A program made the position numbers and the translations under genes. A stretch of DNA of 64,000 bases from SLID01 sp041667545 (lineage in GTDB: Bacteria > Omnitrophota > Gorgyraeia > Tantalellales > Tantalellaceae). The notes under the pieces were generated by a model, which worked only from the letters and a program-made list of their open reading frames with translations, had not been told where the DNA came from and did no database searches. Numbering within the stretch: position 1 is the first letter of the stretch; every line of letters starts with the position of its first letter. Shown here piece after piece: positions 61,501-64,000 of the stretch. Where the stretch lies: positions 3,300-67,299 of the forward strand of contig JBAYES010000003.1 of assembly GCA_041667545.1 (NCBI GenBank), given 5' to 3'.

Positions 61501-64000
61501 GAAGCCGCTATATCATCACTCTTCCCGGTAAAGGTGTCATAACTGATCTTGAATTGATCTCTCATCATCCGAGCCAAAGATTCCGGGTTTTCCCAGGGAA
61601 GCATGCCCGGTTGATCTTTCAGACGTTTTCCTTCGATCAGGGCACAGCTAAGCAGATAATTACCCAGAAAATGAGCCAGGAGAAATTTACCTCTCTGGCT
61701 TTCAGTAAATCTAACAAGCCCGATTGTCCTGCCTCCAAAACCGACATTTTTTTGGTGACCCTCGAGCAAATATTTAGAATGCGGGCTTATGAATTTCGAT
61801 AACTCCGATAATGTCATTACCTCAGGGGTATCAGCTAAACCTGATCCACGCACATTAGGATACTTCTGCTCCCAAGCAGATAGTTCTCCCGGACCCTGTC
61901 CGGATCCAAATCCGACGGCCGGCAAAAACATCATATCCACCATAGGAATATATTTCCCGCCATCGGATCGGCCTTCACGCCCACGCTGCTTGTCATGGAA
62001 TAATTCCGTTATATCGGGATGAATTAGCCCGTATTTTGCCAGCAAGAAAAGGTCTGTAAGATTTTTTCTATACGCTGATCGAGCTTCATCTTCGCCCTCT
62101 ATTTCATGTAGATATGTGAAATAATCTTTGTCTTCCGTAATATATGCCATTACTTTGTAGCGGTCATCTGCCGCTTCTACCGTCCCCGCGCCATCCAAGG
62201 AGGTGTTCAACCTTTTTACAACTGTCCCCGCTGTTTCGTCTTGTGCTATATGCAAACTCCCGTGAACCATAAATGTCCCCAATGCCTCCGGATAATTCCC
62301 CTGTAACGGCACCCCTTCATTTTTAAGACTATTTAAATACGTGAAAAACTTACTTTCACGAACAAGCTTATCCGGATCTTCTCCCGTTTTCTGGAATTTG
62401 AAAGCTATATACTTACCATCTTCTGTCGTATACACAATGGTTCTTCCCATAATTCTGTGTATCCCATTAATTTTGTGTCCACTCGGGATTTCTTTCATAT
62501 CTACGAATTGTTCTTGGTCAACACTTTTGAATTCAGGGGGAGAAAGAGGAAGCTCCAATAAAGATAAAGGATCGGGATCCTTAATGACCCCCCCGGCAAA
62601 GTTCGCAACTGAAGAATCACTCCCTCCGCCGAATTTAAGGTTAAGTTTACTTGTTTCAGTAACGGCTTCAACAATTGCTCTTTCCGGATGAATGCCGTGT
62701 TTTATCATTTCTCTTACGATAGTACCAATGCTTGAGACGCGCGGTGATAAAACATTTTTATCCTTTTCGATAAATCCACGGATTATTGTGATTACCTTTT
62801 GACGTATTGTGCTTGTATCTTCATCAGAAATACCTTCCCGAGGTTCAAAAAGCGTTCCCCAAACCGAGTTTAATTTATTTAATCTTCCGTCAAACCATTC
62901 AACAATATAGTCTGCTGTTCCAGCCTTGCCTTCTTTGCTCAGCTCGGACTTATGCGCAATGGCGTCCCTCAGTTCATCTCCGATCTTATGATCAACCGCC
63001 ACGTCAGAAGCAAAATCAGGCAATTCTTTTTTAAGCTCTTCTTTGAAAGTCCTTATAACCTCCTTGATGTTCTCGACCTCGCGAATTTTATATAAATATA
63101 TTCCGACATTTTGTGACGAGAACATTCTGGCAACAGCATCACGATCTTTAATTTCTCTTGCGACGCCGGAAAAAAACGATAAGTATTCCGCAATACTCAA
63201 AGCGTCATTGGATCCATCGCGCCCCTGAATCATTAACACAAAAGTAGTAAGGGAAACATCGCTGAAATCATATTTCAACGACCTATAGATATCGGTCCAA
63301 TCCTCCAGGCTTGATTTAAGCTCTTCAAAGTTATCTGCTCTCGTACAGGCGAGTTGAAACTCCGCCAGATGGCAATCGTCCCCTAAAACAAACCGTCTGT
63401 TTGTCGCGCTAATGTACCCGGCAATAAAATTGATCATTGTTTCGTAAATTTCCTTGCGGGAAACTTCCCATTCTTTTTCAAGAATGGCGTTGCACATCCC
63501 CACCCCCATCGCAAAATCTTTCAAGAACGTATTCATCTGCTTTTCAGTCTTTAACCTCCCCGAAATGATCCCTATATTCTCTTTTAACTCTTCTTTCGTC
63601 TCCGAAAATACCAATAGCGAAAGTACTAACGCTTTAAGGTCATATTTATTCACACCGGACGAATCGGCATGTAGATCTATAATGTCAGAAATGCTCGTAT
63701 TTTCCATAGAAGCGTCTTCTTTGATTTTCTTGAATTCTCTTTCAAATTCTTCACTATCTGTTATTTCTTTTGCCAGTTTTTCCAGAATTCCCTCTCGCCA
63801 CAGATCTCGCGCGAACGGTAAGGACTTAAAGAATGAGATCAGACGGTTTAAAATCGCCCGAAACGAAAAGCTTGCTCCTATTACCGGCGCGCCCCCCGCG
63901 GTTATGAACTCACCACTTCCTCCCACCCCCCCCACCCCCCCCCCCCACCCCCCCCAAACCGCCCCCGCCGCGTCGTGAATAAACCACACAAAACCCCCCC
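55593..64000 (-). CDS. Giant multidomain membrane protein with CheR-like C-terminal domain (partial)
   Basis: The frame is open for about 2,800 codons and reaches the window end; the first ~30 codons fall in C/G homopolymer and are not reliable. Numbered from 63989, parts visible are: a helical region (about 30-480); a region with YGLIHPDITELFHD near 660, reminiscent of a kinase catalytic loop; a VLFIHSILPNYIPGDNSPF region around 960-1160; hydrophobic helices near 1235-1300, 1515-1545 and 1855-1890; a charged helical stretch around 1330-1470; and a domain near 2290-2470 with LHFIGIGREPVELRETL, SDWSVVAYAME and DFIFFRNVYYLTSYYSR, like a CheR-type methyltransferase. Chromosomal in character. No function can be assigned. 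Confidence 0.7.
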   Translation of the reverse strand, partial: GGFVWFIHDAAGAVWGGWGGGVGGVGGSGEFITAGGAPVIGASFSFRAILNRLISFFKSLPFARDLWREGILEKLAKEITDSEEFEREFKKIKEDASMENTSISDIIDLHADSSGVNKYDLKALVLSLLVFSETKEELKENIGIISGRLKTEKQMNTFLKDFAMGVGMCNAILEKEWEVSRKEIYETMINFIAGYISATNRRFVLGDDCHLAEFQLACTRADNFEELKSSLEDWTDIYRSLKYDFSDVSLTTFVLMIQGRDGSNDALSIAEYLSFFSGVAREIKDRDAVARMFSSQNVGIYLYKIREVENIKEVIRTFKEELKKELPDFASDVAVDHKIGDELRDAIAHKSELSKEGKAGTADYIVEWFDGRLNKLNSVWGTLFEPREGISDEDTSTIRQKVITIIRGFIEKDKNVLSPRVSSIGTIVREMIKHGIHPERAIVEAVTETSKLNLKFGGGSDSSVANFAGGVIKDPDPLSLLELPLSPPEFKSVDQEQFVDMKEIPSGHKINGIHRIMGRTIVYTTEDGKYIAFKFQKTGEDPDKLVRESKFFTYLNSLKNEGVPLQGNYPEALGTFMVHGSLHIAQDETAGTVVKRLNTSLDGAGTVEAADDRYKVMAYITEDKDYFTYLHEIEGEDEARSAYRKNLTDLFLLAKYGLIHPDITELFHDKQRGREGRSDGGKYIPMVDMMFLPAVGFGSGQGPGELSAWEQKYPNVRGSGLADTPEVMTLSELSKFISPHSKYLLEGHQKNVGFGGRTIGLVRFTESQRGKFLLAHFLGNYLLSCALIEGKRLKDQPGMLPWENPESLARMMRDQFKISYDTFTGKSDDIAASYIDWNMLARQMAFFMNGDYVEILENGKQFPEGLFESGTKIEFPSKPLEEPGWVKGKGWMLDAKNPDLGPANGSLPLQELIKAICIYTSFMVAEGPGEIGTVLEESTTEPPAESPATVKLADIAKEKKVLFIHSILPNYIPGDNSPFKNGVDWRVRLEVLLNLRRSISASSFKVGDDGDGVDNMWGRMGVILDGGEIEYAYEKDAGVVSTGVWGTDTSTSFEMRGESIAESVDLAIDKRKPQGPGSYNEFRIKNPRVAGFYICLDKSHKGGPSDIVGHEEIFKMLNKYKMPLFVIKGGRLYEGSYDEIDGIIIPMEEISSDVIIEKRFKQPSLTLTSRQINEIRAGLKDNEPFRWPWEEAVKGAPEPVDCVIPDPGSFEGEPSSVAMKTPVGIRKQSSGRDPPDAGVAGLEFLTVLSITALTGIIATAAVFGISFLGPAEFLRTYLYFAGDALPSLGWLTGLFGGFAGTAAPGTLLAGMGLLPVWPQEDLARKDENPYQSPSLLDPSYEELSRQAVFYRSKLLARMREELFAVKISLERAFPGSRKDKDSFIGLQLQEIEKGEDRIRQLVRIKDIEQFHIRGEFDFLSLTEQNIQAEIDELEVNEYADERALKYLRDALKHIRSIIEKKDLDEDIEKQLGELFAHGDEEKLNVLDDLVKRARTEVWTADPGPAARTIITLSSIAGAILVSWHYGGMAMVAGPALIVIGTLIFKTTRRLMRKIEIRKADFESISDTIHLNVVRAMQTIEEYKETVNFTPDSSLIYSGPLGSERNDPADVVWVDDGDIVKDRLRGYDKLIKGIVPLLGEDPVFIYPFAGLDPFPARHGSIYPVNNDPKDFERAVELLKIAELKLSDGPDGSSVIKSAYDEKRDAFSMSDYPDMSQIKGTPVLVMKGFGRYSRKYAPPDSPEAGKGALLKILDKLRPGDKVLVLDARDLMMLEEAGFLPDNEKIHEPALCQIHNRSKVFHLPDIVAVFEKTEEGTLKKIISEPALVRPVVSEEQTMRVPVLYSAAGPALFLTGKAIAEMGASGGMGLMLAGAVIMFITAAVFAYGTFAVLRETLNPASLTEIFPGIKESIVKFYLKRLFTTDGKVSERILKRLSRIEKTELEISVNRPGIEFPGHLTIRDKHGHRHFVVDKSGNLIERYIHDNDKFVSVTFRDLSPQNRYGTITMKADPERTGKYDIYIEEERIGWANPIALSSSQQDTKFKAIDRQIVSLSAKDKDREKHRRIIENTYNLFAKWAREDGKKFVALNVTDKRETDFLRKILDNPLKLINAQDREGEPVNEAFIAGKETRTGTDQFVNPIGVMAGDPDPLYVTGFGADTRIERYHGTPAEDPVLSDKPVPAGAKTMAPPASEGKPEKTEIVSPSTDLTPGSAETSPDEIEITVLKGRAPQEIGALRGHLRDLGLEDAKDAYLADRLLSYNPGAMAFAYGLPDHGVDMRLAAQKEKLSSELREFILRTKNDPNLQKRIVLHFIGIGREPVELRETLAMFLKELDKSGEKRSDWSVVAYAMEADQSLIPISDGAARGHKFTEALSPLTEHGLESLTIKPCRVNVLDREGMAEVRKDAFENYGRTADFIFFRNVYYLTSYYSRVVGRDAQEKAKEPRIRNFIALSNIFSIAEEGAILITEPTEDILVSDEKAKEPDIVYPGTSTVRGTGIYRIEEPGVFNDMDPSGLQTHIANRAAPRLEGPLDGLLPLFEAERLDRLALTGGMLDSIKKSGGIEGISRIKAEIKKQPIERRAEFRMALRTGCMVEGMSNYHKTGHFNVVSQVVQVGRVNGARGHIQRIIKNLGQFPYKLFARSDIKEFYTEHDLPRVIGEAVDSCISALDLPENKDWVGRAVIMVPESAEKFLKYEEIDGRMVSLQDERIVFQIIDSGEDPDLVSLFGLGFNMLEYDRLSSEAKQDENNYRGLLYLLTAMLDGEEDPRDIIKRLFAPGSVITIQLAEWQDIANQRAAWEAIDRSL
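63915..64000. other. Low-complexity C-rich contig end
   Basis: A run of C with a few A (63920-63960) and C8 at the very end, unlike everything else in the window. Most likely a sequencing or assembly artefact at a contig terminus, not biology. Confidence 0.7.

Overview
The window is the end of a bacterial contig built mostly of mobile DNA. The only clearly chromosomal parts are a tRNA-Ser(GCU) near 45.2 kb and one giant multidomain gene (over 2,700 codons) from 55.6 kb to the end. Very large membrane-anchored ORFs of this style, at moderate GC, recall Candidatus Omnitrophota and related PVC-type uncultured bacteria. That is an inference from style only; no marker gene is present. The last ~90 bases are almost pure C/G homopolymer and look like a contig-end artefact. 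LAYOUT. (1) 1-3.1 kb: right end of a first element. It has a truncated primase/polymerase-type gene and a DUF5659 gene reading left, about 800 bp of degenerate TATATACG repeats, and a large serine recombinase (LSR1) reading right. (2) About 3.1-45.2 kb: a lambda-like siphovirus prophage, nearly all on the minus strand, ending at the right with a second, homologous serine recombinase (LSR2). Its last codons run into the 3' end of the tRNA-Ser. From right to left it holds early genes (sigma-like factor, PnuC-like membrane protein, HTH genes), a candidate replication origin inside an HTH gene, a ParB-methylase fusion, and a lambda-collinear packaging/head/tail module. That module runs Nu1, A, W, B, protease/scaffold, decoration protein, capsid, Z, U, V, G/GT with a canonical -1 slippery heptamer, H, M, L, K, a probable I-J fusion, then a LamG-rich fibre. 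A bidirectional terminator ends the late operon at 15.4 kb. No CI-type repressor or classical endolysin was recognised. (3) 3.3-15.4 kb, at the left end of the prophage: a defence island read leftward. It starts with a ribbon-helix-helix regulator behind a 36-bp palindrome, then C5 methyltransferase 2, PLD-type NgoFVII-like endonuclease, Z1 helicase-like ATPase, Vsr, HNH, C5 methyltransferase 1, a GHKL ATPase fused to a C-terminal TIR-like domain, a stand-alone GHKL ATPase, and two more HNH proteins. This resembles the MORC/GHKL-Z1-PLD-Vsr restriction systems known from comparative genomics, but the TIR fusion and the second GHKL protein are unusual. (4) 45.28-55.25 kb: a 10-kb tyrosine-integrase element inserted in the same tRNA-Ser and bounded by 41-bp direct repeats. 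The repeat is the 5' half of the tRNA up to and including the anticodon loop, so the intact tRNA now has an element-supplied 5' half and lies just downstream of the element's RHH-int operon. The element also has an excisionase-like HTH protein, a RepA-like ATPase, a MerR-like regulator with two matching palindromic operators, and a run of very small membrane and exported proteins. (5) 55.25-64 kb: the displaced tRNA 5' half with its probable old promoter, short repeats, and the giant chromosomal gene. HOW IT FITS TOGETHER: three integrases are stacked around one tRNA locus, the prophage carries the defence island as cargo, and the small element may have taken over tRNA-Ser transcription.
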